DNA of 64,000 bases from BJGO01 sp964640655. GTDB taxonomy: Bacteria > Bacteroidota > Bacteroidia > Chitinophagales > UBA10324. The number at the start of each line of letters is the position of its first letter. Positions within the stretch are counted from its first letter, which is position 1. Under the pieces are notes generated by a model that saw nothing but the letters and a program-made list of their open reading frames with translations, did no database searches and was not told the origin of the DNA. The stretch is taken from NCBI GenBank assembly GCA_964640655.1, contig CAZXFT010000003.1, positions 62,001 through 126,000 on the forward strand. Reading direction: 5' to 3'. Made by a program: the position numbers and the translations under genes. Below, in pieces: positions 1-7,517 of this stretch.

Positions 1-892
1 CCATTTCTTCTACTAAATCCATCATCCAGTAATAATCTTTGTATGCTACATACAATTCAATCTGGGTAAACTCCGGATTGTGCGTGCGATCCATTCCTTC
101 GTTTCTGAAGTCTTTACTGAATTCATATACGCCGTCAAAACCACCAACTATAAGTCTCTTCAGATATAACTCGTTTGCGATACGCAGGAATAATTGCATA
201 TCCAATGTGTTGTGATGTGTTTTAAATGGTCGGGCTGCCGCACCACCATATATAGGTTGCAGAATTGGAGTTTCCACTTCTAAATATCCTTTGGTGTTTA
301 GATACTCCCGAATGGAATTCACCAGCCTGCTTCGCTTCACAAAAACTTCTTTCGAAGCCGGGTTAATATTCAGATCTACATAACGTTGACGATAGCGCAA
401 TTCGGGGTTAGTAACAGCGTCAAACACTTCACCTTCTTTCTCTTTAACCACAGGAAGCGGTTTTAAGGATTTACTCAATAACTTGAGACTTTGTACATGC
501 AGACTTATTTCTCCTGTTTTTGTTCGAAATATATATCCCGTAACACCAACAAAATCTCCCAGATCTATTAGTTTTTTGAAAACGGTGTTGTAAAATGTTT
601 TATCCTCAGTAGGGCATAGTTCATCGCGGCTAATGTAGAGTTGAATCTTTCCAGCGCTATCCTGAATCACTGCAAACGATGCTGAGCCCATAATGCGCTT
701 GCTCATAACACGTCCGGCTATGGATATGGTTTTACCTTCGTAGTTGGCAGCATCTTGCTCATACAGACTTAGAATGTTTTTGCTGTAGTCATTAACCTCA
801 AAAGTTTCGGCTGGAAAAGGATCAATTCCTAACTGTTGAAGTTCCAGTAAAGATTGGCGGCGTATGGTTTCGTGTTCACTCAATTGAGTCAT
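1..892 (-). CDS. lysS: Lysyl-tRNA synthetase (class II), 5' part; runs off the window
   Basis: Charges tRNA-Lys with lysine in the cytoplasm. About 297 N-terminal residues are present and the rest lies before base 1. The frame starts at ATG 890-892 with MTQLSEHETIRRQ. It shows the N-terminal anticodon-binding OB-fold (ISIAGRVMSKR and the following strands). The beginning of the class II core comes next, with RYRQRYVDL and a motif 2 segment FRNEGMDRTHNPEF near the cut end. These are hallmark LysS sequences and no break is visible. A TACTTTTG promoter element lies about 30 bases upstream (921-928). The gene diverges from nothing obvious; the next gene upstream (1066-1479) is on the same strand, 173 bases away. 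Confidence 0.97.
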   Translation of the reverse strand, partial: MTQLSEHETIRRQSLLELQQLGIDPFPAETFEVNDYSKNILSLYEQDAANYEGKTISIAGRVMSKRIMGSASFAVIQDSAGKIQLYISRDELCPTEDKTFYNTVFKKLIDLGDFVGVTGYIFRTKTGEISLHVQSLKLLSKSLKPLPVVKEKEGEVFDAVTNPELRYRQRYVDLNINPASKEVFVKRSRLVNSIREYLNTKGYLEVETPILQPIYGGAAARPFKTHHNTLDMQLFLRIANELYLKRLIVGGFDGVYEFSKDFRNEGMDRTHNPEFTQIELYVAYKDYYWMMDLVEEM

Positions 893-920
893 AATGTTCA
901 ATGGCAATTAATGGCGCGCG

Positions 921-928
921 CAAAAGTA
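921..928 (-). promoter_or_regulatory. -7 promoter element of lysS
   Basis: TACTTTTG on the minus strand is a full match to the Bacteroidota -7 consensus TAnnTTTG and lies 28 bases before the lysS ATG. I see no clear TTTG box at the expected upstream distance, so support rests on the -7 element and its position. Confidence 0.5.
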
Positions 929-1065
929 ATATGTATGTGTTAGAGTATAAGTTGATCCTGAAATGAAAGTTCATCTCACACATTTGCGAAACAATAATCC
1001 ATACTAAATAAGCTATGCTGCGAAAAAAACTATCTTATAGTGCTTCTAATTTACATGATCTACTG

Positions 1066-1479
1066 TTATTTGACAACAGTACTATTTGTTATCACAACAT
1101 CATTTGTGTATCCGGTACACAACCCTTTTATGGTAACGGCATCCCCTGATTTGAGTGCTTTGTAATTATCAGAATCTGAGAGCAACATGGTAAACTGTAT
1201 CCCGAACATAGGATCATCTGTGCTGAGATATATAACGGTTTCCTGCTTTTGGTTCTTCTCCGTTTGCGATATGTTCCCGTTAACGGCTAATACTTTTTCT
1301 CTGTAAAGGCTATCCGCTCTGTGTTCATCGGTGCTATAGTGCTGAAAAAGTTCATTGGCTGAAATATTTAGATCAATTTTGACATCAGTATAGTCTTTCT
1401 TGGGTTTGTTGTACATATAGTATGCAACCCCACCTCCTAAAATGCTTATAACAAATAGTACGATCAGAATTTTTTTCAT
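1066..1479 (-). CDS. Small membrane-anchored OB-fold protein (tRNA_anti-like family)
   Basis: A 137-residue protein with an N-terminal membrane segment or signal anchor (ILIVLFVISILGGGVAYYMY) followed by an OB-fold-like domain. The pattern (ELFQHYSTDEHRAD, then YREKVLAVNGNIS, a hydrophobic strand, and GDAVTIKGLCTGY with a final VVITNSTVV) fits the Bacteroidota tRNA_anti-like family. No enzymatic function is known to me. I chose ATG 1477-1479 (MKKILIV) over an upstream start at 1521. A TTTG-N18-TATATTTC promoter occupies 1493-1522, which would put the longer start inside the -33 box. It is monocistronic as far as the sequence shows. Confidence 0.75.
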   Translation of the reverse strand: MKKILIVLFVISILGGGVAYYMYNKPKKDYTDVKIDLNISANELFQHYSTDEHRADSLYREKVLAVNGNISQTEKNQKQETVIYLSTDDPMFGIQFTMLLSDSDNYKALKSGDAVTIKGLCTGYTNDVVITNSTVVK

Positions 1480-1492
1480 GGAACTTTTTTTT

Positions 1493-1522
1493 GAAATATA
1501 CCATACATTAGGTAGCAACAAA
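1493..1522 (-). promoter_or_regulatory. Promoter of the tRNA_anti-like gene
   Basis: On the minus strand a TTTG box (1519-1522) is separated by 18 bases from TATATTTC (1493-1500), a 7/8 match to TAnnTTTG. The ATG follows 13 bases later. The arrangement helps fix the start at 1479. Confidence 0.5.
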
Positions 1523-1568
1523 TGAATTTAATTTTTTTTGCGACGTTTGTTATATATCCAATAACCGA

Positions 1569-2246
1569 ATGATTAAACGACTTATATTCTTTTTCATCGC
1601 ATTAGTGATAGTTGCGACAGCTTGTAAGCATCACCCTATTGATCCTAATGTTCCACCAAACGATTACCAGTCATCTAACTGCAGTCCCGATACGGTATAT
1701 TTTGTTAATGACATTCTTCTGCTGATAGCAAGCAATTGTGCACAAAGCGGTTGCCACGATGCCATTACACACAAAAAGGGGTTATACTTATACGATTACA
1801 ACGGTATTATGAAGATTGTAAAACCAGGCAATGCAGGTGATAGCAAATTATACAAGGTAATTACTACCACTGATTATGATGATATTATGCCACCACCACC
1901 AATGAACCCGTTGTCATCCTCTCAAATTGCATTAATCGCAAAATGGATTCAACAGGGAGCGCTGAATAATGAATGTATTAGTTGCGATACTACATTGGTA
2001 TCTTTTGCAGCTGACATCTTGCCTGTGATGCAGCAAAGTTGTCAGGCGTGTCATAAAGGTGCTTCGCCAGCAGGAGGGATCCTGCTAACAAACTATGCTG
2101 AGGTTTTTGCTCAGGTTACCAACGGTCAATTGGTTCCTGCTGTAAATCGTACTGGTCTAAGTCCAATGCCACCTTCGGCCTCGCTTCAGCTATGCACTAT
2201 TAATAAAATTGCTGCTTGGGTAAATGCCGGCGCACCTAATAATTAA
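1569..2246 (+). CDS. Two-heme cytochrome c lipoprotein
   Basis: A 225-residue exported lipoprotein. The signal peptide ends in a lipobox (VATAC, Cys19). Two cytochrome c-like domains follow. The first has the unusual spacing CAQSGCH (CX4CH) at about residues 57-63 and MPPPP as probable distal Met ligand. The second has the normal CQACH (CXXCH) near 160 and SPMPPS as ligand region. Both domains end with IxxWxxxGA. It probably moves electrons in the periplasm; partners are not identifiable. The next gene, 18 bases downstream, encodes a one-domain relative of the second domain. A YceI and a DUF5777 protein follow on the same strand, suggesting an operon. Heme attachment at the CX4CH site is inferred. 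Confidence 0.8.
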   Translation: MIKRLIFFFIALVIVATACKHHPIDPNVPPNDYQSSNCSPDTVYFVNDILLLIASNCAQSGCHDAITHKKGLYLYDYNGIMKIVKPGNAGDSKLYKVITTTDYDDIMPPPPMNPLSSSQIALIAKWIQQGALNNECISCDTTLVSFAADILPVMQQSCQACHKGASPAGGILLTNYAEVFAQVTNGQLVPAVNRTGLSPMPPSASLQLCTINKIAAWVNAGAPNN

Positions 2247-2264
2247 TCTGACATTTTTTTCAAT

Positions 2265-2633
2265 ATGATCAAACAAAGCATTGCTCTTTTAGTATTTCTG
2301 CTTACAATCTCATTAACTTCCTGTTATTACGACAATGAAGAATATCTGTATCCAAGTCCAGAAATATGCGATACCACAAGTGTCTCCTACAGTCAGCACA
2401 TAGCCCCTATCATACAAACGAATTGTATTGGCTGTCATTCCGGCGTGGCACCTTCTGGAGGTATTAACCTTACCACATACACCGATGTATTAGTAAAAGT
2501 GAACGACAATTCCTTTCTGAATGCCGTGAGATACAACAATATAAATTCTCCCATGCCTCCAAGTGGCAAAATGAGTGACTGTAACATCAACAACATTGCA
2601 GCCTGGATTCATCAAGGTGCTCAGAACAATTAA
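2265..2633 (+). CDS. Single-heme cytochrome c lipoprotein
   Basis: A 122-residue lipoprotein with lipobox LTSC (Cys20) and one cytochrome c domain. The heme site is CIGCH, the putative Met ligand is in SPMPPSG, and the C-terminus is IAAWIHQGAQNN. It aligns well with the C-terminal domain of the preceding protein (shared pattern IxPxxQxxCxxCHxGxxPxGGIxLTxY), so the pair arose by duplication. It lies 18 bases after that gene and 49 bases before the YceI gene. Likely a membrane-tethered electron carrier; the redox partner is unknown. Confidence 0.8.
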   Translation: MIKQSIALLVFLLTISLTSCYYDNEEYLYPSPEICDTTSVSYSQHIAPIIQTNCIGCHSGVAPSGGINLTTYTDVLVKVNDNSFLNAVRYNNINSPMPPSGKMSDCNINNIAAWIHQGAQNN

Positions 2634-2682
2634 CTTGGCTTTATTATTGACAAATCTCAAACATTAAAAAATAAAATTCAAT

Positions 2683-3243
2683 ATGAAAAAAATCTTCATC
2701 CTTCTTCAAGTGCTTGTGAGTGCTTCATTATTTGTTAATGCGCAAACCGGTAAATTCTTTACTCGTGCAGCTCACATTGATTTCTATTCTCACACACCTA
2801 TGGAAGACATCAAGGCCGATAATAATCAGGTGAGCGCCATCCTTGATATCACCAACGGGGAATTCGCATTTACCTGTTTAATAAAAAGTTTTGAATTTCC
2901 CAAAGCATTGATGCAGGAGCACTTTAATGAGAATTACATGGAAAGCGACAAATTCCCAAAGTCAACATTTAAGGGAAAAATTAAAGACCTGAGCAAAGTG
3001 GACTTTAACAAAGACGGCGAATATGCAGTATCTGTAATTGGTAATTTGACGATGAAGGATAAAACGAATGAGATAGAAGTGCCGGCAACTATCATTGTTA
3101 AAGACGGACAGGTTACAGCAAGATCTAAATTCAGAGTACGACCCGAGGATTACAATGTCAGTATTCCTGCTTTGGTTAAAGAGAAGATTGCAAAAGAAAT
3201 TGAAGTGAATGTGGATGCCGTGATGGAGCCCTTCAAGAAATAA
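2683..3243 (+). CDS. YceI family periplasmic protein
   Basis: A 186-residue protein with a cleavable signal peptide (about 1-20, ending VNA before Q21) and a YceI-type lipocalin-like beta-barrel. Typical YceI features are visible: the run ESDKFPKSTFKGKI, then YAVSVIGNLTMKDKTNEIEVP, and the late RPEDYNVSIP segment. YceI proteins bind isoprenoid lipids in the structures known. They often sit beside redox or DUF5777 genes in Bacteroidota, as here. The exact ligand cannot be read from sequence. Confidence 0.85.
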   Translation: MKKIFILLQVLVSASLFVNAQTGKFFTRAAHIDFYSHTPMEDIKADNNQVSAILDITNGEFAFTCLIKSFEFPKALMQEHFNENYMESDKFPKSTFKGKIKDLSKVDFNKDGEYAVSVIGNLTMKDKTNEIEVPATIIVKDGQVTARSKFRVRPEDYNVSIPALVKEKIAKEIEVNVDAVMEPFKK

Positions 3244-3273
3244 CACACCCTATTTACTAAAACCCAACACCGA

Positions 3274-4164
3274 ATGATAAGACTAACAATCCTGCTTTTA
3301 CTGCTTGGTATTAACGCTCATGCTCAGGATGATTTACTGAATTTACTCGACGACGGAGATCCGGGTAAAAAGGAAGATGTATCGGCCACATTTAAAACTA
3401 CGCGTGTTGTCACCGGTCAGTCCATAGAAATGAACCACGGTGGCGTGTTAAACTTTGTGATACAACATCGATTTGGTACCATTAATAGTGGTGTTTATGA
3501 ATTATTCGGGTTAGACCAGGCTTCAATCAAACTAAATCTGGAATTAGGTGTAACTAACCGATTGAATACAGGTATTGCAAGAAGTTCTATTGGTAAGTTT
3601 TATGAAGGTTACTTGAAGTACAAGATTGTAAAGCAAAAGAAAGATGGTTTCCCGCTAAGCATAGTAGCCTATTCCAGTATGGGTCTTGATTCACGTCGTT
3701 GGCCGGATCCGGATCGCGATAATTATTTCAGTTCTCGATTGTATTATACTCATCAGCTATTGTTTGCAAGCCGTATTACATCTGGTACATCTGTACAAGT
3801 GATGCCAACTCTGGTTCACAGAAATTTGGTAGCTACTCAGGAAGATAAAAATGATGTGCTAATAATTGGTTTAGGTGGCAGACAAAAGTTAAACAAACGT
3901 ATAGCGGTAAATGCTGAATACTATTATGTGTTGCCAAATCAGATGGACTTAGGTCCAAACAGCACACTTCACAACTCATTTTCTTTGGGATTCGATATCG
4001 AAACAGGTGGACACGTATTCCAACTGCATATGACCAATTCCAGACAAATGAGCGATAAGGGTTTTCTGACTGAGACTGATGGTAGCTGGGGCAAAGGAGA
4101 CATCATCTTCGGTTTCAATATTTCTCGAGTATTTAATGTCTATCAGTGGAAGAAAAACTGGTAA
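3274..4164 (+). CDS. DUF5777 family outer-membrane beta-barrel protein
   Basis: A 296-residue protein with signal peptide (ending AHA before Q18), then an acidic linker and alternating polar/aromatic strands ending in VFNVYQWKKNW, as in an outer-membrane barrel. The segment FVIQHRFGTINSG followed by LGVTNRLNTGIARSS matches DUF5777. It is the last gene of the cytochrome/YceI run. The 16 bases ACTAAAACCCAACACC just before its ATG recur before fabI (9189-9204). Function unknown; a role linked to the neighbouring cytochromes is inference from gene order. Confidence 0.8.
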   Translation: MIRLTILLLLLGINAHAQDDLLNLLDDGDPGKKEDVSATFKTTRVVTGQSIEMNHGGVLNFVIQHRFGTINSGVYELFGLDQASIKLNLELGVTNRLNTGIARSSIGKFYEGYLKYKIVKQKKDGFPLSIVAYSSMGLDSRRWPDPDRDNYFSSRLYYTHQLLFASRITSGTSVQVMPTLVHRNLVATQEDKNDVLIIGLGGRQKLNKRIAVNAEYYYVLPNQMDLGPNSTLHNSFSLGFDIETGGHVFQLHMTNSRQMSDKGFLTETDGSWGKGDIIFGFNISRVFNVYQWKKNW

Positions 4165-4186
4165 GAACAAAAGAAAACTAAAAGCC

Positions 4187-4216
4187 TTGCGTTATGAGGC
4201 GCATCATGTACTTTTG
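4187..4216 (+). promoter_or_regulatory. Promoter of bamD (near-leaderless)
   Basis: TTG at 4187-4189, a 19-base spacer, then TACTTTTG at 4209-4216: a textbook Bacteroidota promoter. The bamD ATG starts only 9 bases after the -7 element, so transcription should begin within a few bases of the start codon. Confidence 0.65.
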
Positions 4217-4225
4217 CCCGCCTCA

Positions 4226-5038
4226 ATGAAACATCCCTTAATAATCCTTATTCTAACTGCTTTTTTTCTAAATTCATGTAATAGCTATGAACGATTGCTT
4301 AGAAGCGACGACCTAGCAGCCAAAGAGGCAAAGGCCATGGAGTTTTATAACAAGAAAGAATACCAAAAAGCTATACCTTTCTTTGAAGAAGTCATTGGAT
4401 TTTACAAGGGCAACAAAAAAGCTGAGGAGCTTTATTATTATTACAGCATGTGTTTTTATGGGGCTGAAGAATATCTTATGGCAGCTTATAACCTTAAAAA
4501 CTTCGTCAGTGCATACCCTTCCAGTCCACATGCCGAGGAATGTTTGTACCTGAACGCCATGTGTTACTATCATATGAGCCCGCGATTCAATCAGGATCAA
4601 ACCAACACGAGCAAGGCCATTAACGAGTTTCAGTTATTTATCAATATGTATCCTGAAAGCAAGCGCATTTCGGAATGCAACGACTTGATTGATAAACTGC
4701 GCCGTAAACTGGAGGCAAAAGACTATGCAAGTGCCAAACTGTACTTTGACATGAGCAATTATAAAGCAGCAAACACTGCCTTTTCTAACCTTTTGGTGAA
4801 GTATTCAGATTCACCTATTGCCGACCAAATCAGCTTTATGTCGCTGAAATCGAGCTATTTATACGCTTTAAACAGCATAGATCAAAAAAAGAAAGAGCGC
4901 CTAGCACAAACTATCACGCTTTATAATACTTTTGTGTCCCGTTTTCCTGAAAGCTCATATCTAAAAGATGCCAAAGGCATTTTTGAAAATGCGCAAAAAC
5001 TGATAAATAAAACAATCAATAATGAACAAAATAATTAA
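4226..5038 (+). CDS. bamD: Outer membrane assembly lipoprotein BamD
   Basis: A 270-residue lipoprotein of the BAM complex, which inserts beta-barrel proteins in the outer membrane. The signal peptide ends in lipobox FLNSC (Cys18), followed by the BamD start SYERLLRSDD. TPR-like helices follow (AKAMEFYNKKEYQKAIPFFEEV, YLMAAYNLKNFVSAYPSSPHAEEC, AINEFQLFINMYPES). The length is normal. An upstream in-frame start exists at 4079 inside the previous gene. I reject it because the lipobox signal peptide starts at 4226 and a promoter lies directly before it. The end overlaps rpoZ by 17 bases, so the two are cotranscribed. Confidence 0.93.
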   Translation: MKHPLIILILTAFFLNSCNSYERLLRSDDLAAKEAKAMEFYNKKEYQKAIPFFEEVIGFYKGNKKAEELYYYYSMCFYGAEEYLMAAYNLKNFVSAYPSSPHAEECLYLNAMCYYHMSPRFNQDQTNTSKAINEFQLFINMYPESKRISECNDLIDKLRRKLEAKDYASAKLYFDMSNYKAANTAFSNLLVKYSDSPIADQISFMSLKSSYLYALNSIDQKKKERLAQTITLYNTFVSRFPESSYLKDAKGIFENAQKLINKTINNEQNN

Positions 5039-5369
5039 AAAGTCCGGTAGCATCAATGCTGTAATCGAACCCCGCAGTATTAAAGAAATAGCTGAAAAAA
5101 CCGGCAACCTTTACAAAAGCATTGCTGTAGTAGGTAAGCGTGCTAATCAGATTTCTTCCGGTATAAAAGAAGAACTGCATGGAAAATTAGAAGAATTTGC
5201 AAGCATCACCGACAATTTGGAAGAGATTCATGAAAATCGAGAGCAAATTGAAATTTCAAAGCACTACGAGCGTATGCCTAACCCTGCTTTGTTGGCCACT
5301 CAGGAATTCTTCGAAGACAAGATTTATTTCCGTGCTCCGGACGAAGAATCAACATTAGACCAGATTTAA
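5022..5369 (+). CDS. rpoZ: RNA polymerase omega subunit (Rpb6 family)
   Basis: A 115-residue small subunit of RNA polymerase that helps fold and hold the beta-prime subunit. The core GNLYKSIAVVGKRANQISSGIKEEL is the conserved omega/Rpb6 region, and a Bacteroidota-type C-terminal tail (MPNPALLATQEFFEDKIYF) follows. The start overlaps the bamD end by 17 bases. A strong terminator lies 19 bases downstream, so coaBC probably depends partly on readthrough or a separate promoter. Placement between bamD and coaBC is usual in Bacteroidota. Confidence 0.85.
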   Translation: MNKIIKKSGSINAVIEPRSIKEIAEKTGNLYKSIAVVGKRANQISSGIKEELHGKLEEFASITDNLEEIHENREQIEISKHYERMPNPALLATQEFFEDKIYFRAPDEESTLDQI

Positions 5370-5388
5370 TCAATCCTGAATTACCTTT

Positions 5389-5422
5389 AAGTCGGCTTGG
5401 AAACTCTCAGCCGGCTTTTTTA
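5389..5422 (+). terminator. Rho-independent terminator after rpoZ
   Basis: AAGTCGGCT (5389-5397) pairs with AGCCGGCTT (5409-5417) with one G-T wobble across an 11-base loop, followed by a T-rich run. It separates bamD-rpoZ from coaBC. Confidence 0.8.
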
Positions 5423-5427
5423 TTTAT

Positions 5428-6621
5428 ATGTTGAACGGTAAAAAAATTGTACTCGGAATTAGTGGCAGCATTGCAGCATACAAGTCTGCTGTGCTTACCC
5501 GCTTATTGATTAAAGTTGGTTGCGATGTTCGCGTTGTAATGACTCCTTCTGCAGCGCAGTTTATTTCGCCGTTAACACTTTCAACTCTTTCAAAAAACAA
5601 AGTGGTTTGTGATATGGCAGACAACGACTCCTGGAATAACCACGTGGAGTATGGCTTGTGGGCAGATTTGATGCTGATAGCTCCTGCTTCAGCTAATACC
5701 CTATCAAAAATGGCTCATGGCATGTGCGATAACATGTTATTAGCTGTGTATCTCTCGGCTCGATGTGCGGTAATGCTAAGCCCTGCAATGGATGAAGATA
5801 TGTGGATGCATCCTGCAACACAAAAGAATATGGATGTACTGAAATCCTATGGGCATCATATCATACCCGTGGAGCACGGTGAGTTGGCGAGCGGATTGGT
5901 TGGTCCAGGAAGAATGGCTGAACCTGAAAGCATTCTGCATCAAGTGGAGCAATTTTTTGCTTTTAAAAAAAAACTGAATCAAGTTAAAGCATTAGTTTGC
6001 CTGGGGCCTACTGTAGAGCCAATTGATGCTGTTAGATTTATCAGTAACCATTCCAGTGGTAAAATGGGGATTGCACTTGCTCAGTCTTTGCTGAATAATG
6101 GCGCTGAACTAACTATTGTCTGTGGACCGGTTAAAGAAAAATTGCCCTATGCTCATCACATCATACACGTTAAAACTGCAGCAGAAATGTATGAGGCCAT
6201 GACAAACGAATTCTCCAAACACCGACTCGTTATTATGGCTGCCGCTGTTGCTGATTACACAGTGGATAAACCTGCTGATAATAAAATCAAAAAATCAAAC
6301 GATGTACTAACAATCAATCTTACGAAGACAAAAGACATACTTGCCGATTTAGGAAAACGAAAACAGAGCAGTCAGGTGCTTGTTGGCTTTGCTTTGGAAA
6401 CAGATAACGAAATGCAGAACGCACAGGAGAAGCTGGATAGGAAAAATGCAGACTATATCATTCTGAATTCATTGCGTGATGAAGGAGCAGGTTTTGCCAA
6501 AGACACCAACAAGGTGGCTATCTTCTCAAAAAAACATAAACCTCTTGCTTTGCCGTTACAGTCAAAATCGGAACTTTCAAAAAAAATCATAGAGCACATT
6601 ATTGCGCATGAAAATTTGTAA
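5428..6621 (+). CDS. coaBC: Bifunctional phosphopantothenoylcysteine decarboxylase / phosphopantothenate-cysteine ligase
   Basis: A 397-residue enzyme for two steps of coenzyme A synthesis: CoaB joins 4'-phosphopantothenate to cysteine and CoaC decarboxylates the product using FMN. CoaC covers about 1-185 (GISGSIAAYKS, LIAPASANTLSKMAHGMCDN) and CoaB about 188-397 (GPTVEPIDAVRFISNHSSGKMG, AAAVADY). Two CoaC sites differ from the E. coli enzyme. The PAMN motif reads PAMDEDMW, and the flap segment reads ASGLVGPGRM with Ser where E. coli has the essential Cys. This may be a lineage form and not a loss. It overlaps porD by 14 bases. Confidence 0.95.
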   Translation: MLNGKKIVLGISGSIAAYKSAVLTRLLIKVGCDVRVVMTPSAAQFISPLTLSTLSKNKVVCDMADNDSWNNHVEYGLWADLMLIAPASANTLSKMAHGMCDNMLLAVYLSARCAVMLSPAMDEDMWMHPATQKNMDVLKSYGHHIIPVEHGELASGLVGPGRMAEPESILHQVEQFFAFKKKLNQVKALVCLGPTVEPIDAVRFISNHSSGKMGIALAQSLLNNGAELTIVCGPVKEKLPYAHHIIHVKTAAEMYEAMTNEFSKHRLVIMAAAVADYTVDKPADNKIKKSNDVLTINLTKTKDILADLGKRKQSSQVLVGFALETDNEMQNAQEKLDRKNADYIILNSLRDEGAGFAKDTNKVAIFSKKHKPLALPLQSKSELSKKIIEHIIAHENL

Positions 6622-7501
6622 AAGCATATTATTTCTACTACTGCCGTTCTTCATACAAGCACAGGAACTCAACTGTAAGGTTACAGTCATCCCCAACAAT
6701 ATTCAAACCATTGATAAAAGAGTGTTTCAGACGCTGGAGAAGTCTTTGATGGATTTCATGAATTCGCGTCGATGGACTAATGATGTATATGCTGCTAATG
6801 AGCGCATCGTTTGTGACATTGGTTTAAACATTACCAAAGAAGAAGGTGGCGTAAAATTTACTGGTAAGTTGAGTGTTGTCAGTAGCAGACCTGTGTTCAA
6901 CACATCTTACAAATCACCTATGATTAATCTGATAGATGAGGATGTAGTTTTTAACTACGTAGAATATCAACCTATTGAGTTCAACGAGAATTCTTCAACA
7001 AATTCTAACATTGCTGCCATATTGGCCTATTATGCATATATCGTTATAGGCATGGACTATGACAGCTTTGCTCCAAAAGGGGGCTCGCAATGGTTTGCCA
7101 AAGCACAAGGTATTGTAAACGTGTGTCAGAATAAGGAAGAACCCGGTTGGAAATCGTCGGGTAAAATCAAAAGCCGCTATTGGCTGATGGAGAATTTGAC
7201 CAATAACAAATATGATCAGTTTCATACCATCATCTATAACTATCATCGCGATGGAATGGACAAGATGTTCGACATCCCAGAAACTGCACGCAAAACAATT
7301 TTGAACCAGATGAATACCATGAGCACCTTGCAGCAAAATAACCCAAACAGCATGATTATAGCACAGTTTTTTGCGGCAAAGTCTAACGAACTGCGCGATT
7401 TGTTTGGTAACTCTCCGGCAGATGAAAAAGCGCAGGCTATACAGGTACTTACCAAATTAGACCCTACCAACGCGGCAAATTATCAAAAGATTAACAAGTA
7501 G
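6608..7501 (+). CDS. porD: Type IX secretion system protein PorD (DUF4835)
   Basis: A 297-residue exported protein with signal peptide MKICKSILFLLLPFFIQAQ. The body (LNCKVTVIPNNIQTIDKRVFQTLEKSLMDF, split as seen; FNTSYKSPMINLIDEDVVFNY; SNIAAILAYYAYIVIGMDYDSF) matches DUF4835, named PorD in the T9SS literature. PorD is needed for T9SS function in Porphyromonas, but its precise role is not settled. I start at ATG 6608; a TTG two codons earlier is possible. Coupled to coaBC by a 14-base overlap and to recN by a 16-base gap. Its presence agrees with the many T9SS cargo genes in the window. Confidence 0.85.
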   Translation: MKICKSILFLLLPFFIQAQELNCKVTVIPNNIQTIDKRVFQTLEKSLMDFMNSRRWTNDVYAANERIVCDIGLNITKEEGGVKFTGKLSVVSSRPVFNTSYKSPMINLIDEDVVFNYVEYQPIEFNENSSTNSNIAAILAYYAYIVIGMDYDSFAPKGGSQWFAKAQGIVNVCQNKEEPGWKSSGKIKSRYWLMENLTNNKYDQFHTIIYNYHRDGMDKMFDIPETARKTILNQMNTMSTLQQNNPNSMIIAQFFAAKSNELRDLFGNSPADEKAQAIQVLTKLDPTNAANYQKINK

Positions 7502-7517
7502 AGCATCTGCTACAGAT

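Noticed and set aside
893..1065. tRNA or small RNA genes in the gaps
   Set aside because: I looked for tRNA arm patterns such as GTTCRA in the larger gaps and found no cloverleaf; nothing else stands out.
4079..4225. Extended N-terminus for BamD
   Set aside because: It would place about 50 residues before a perfect lipoprotein signal peptide and lies upstream of the bamD promoter.
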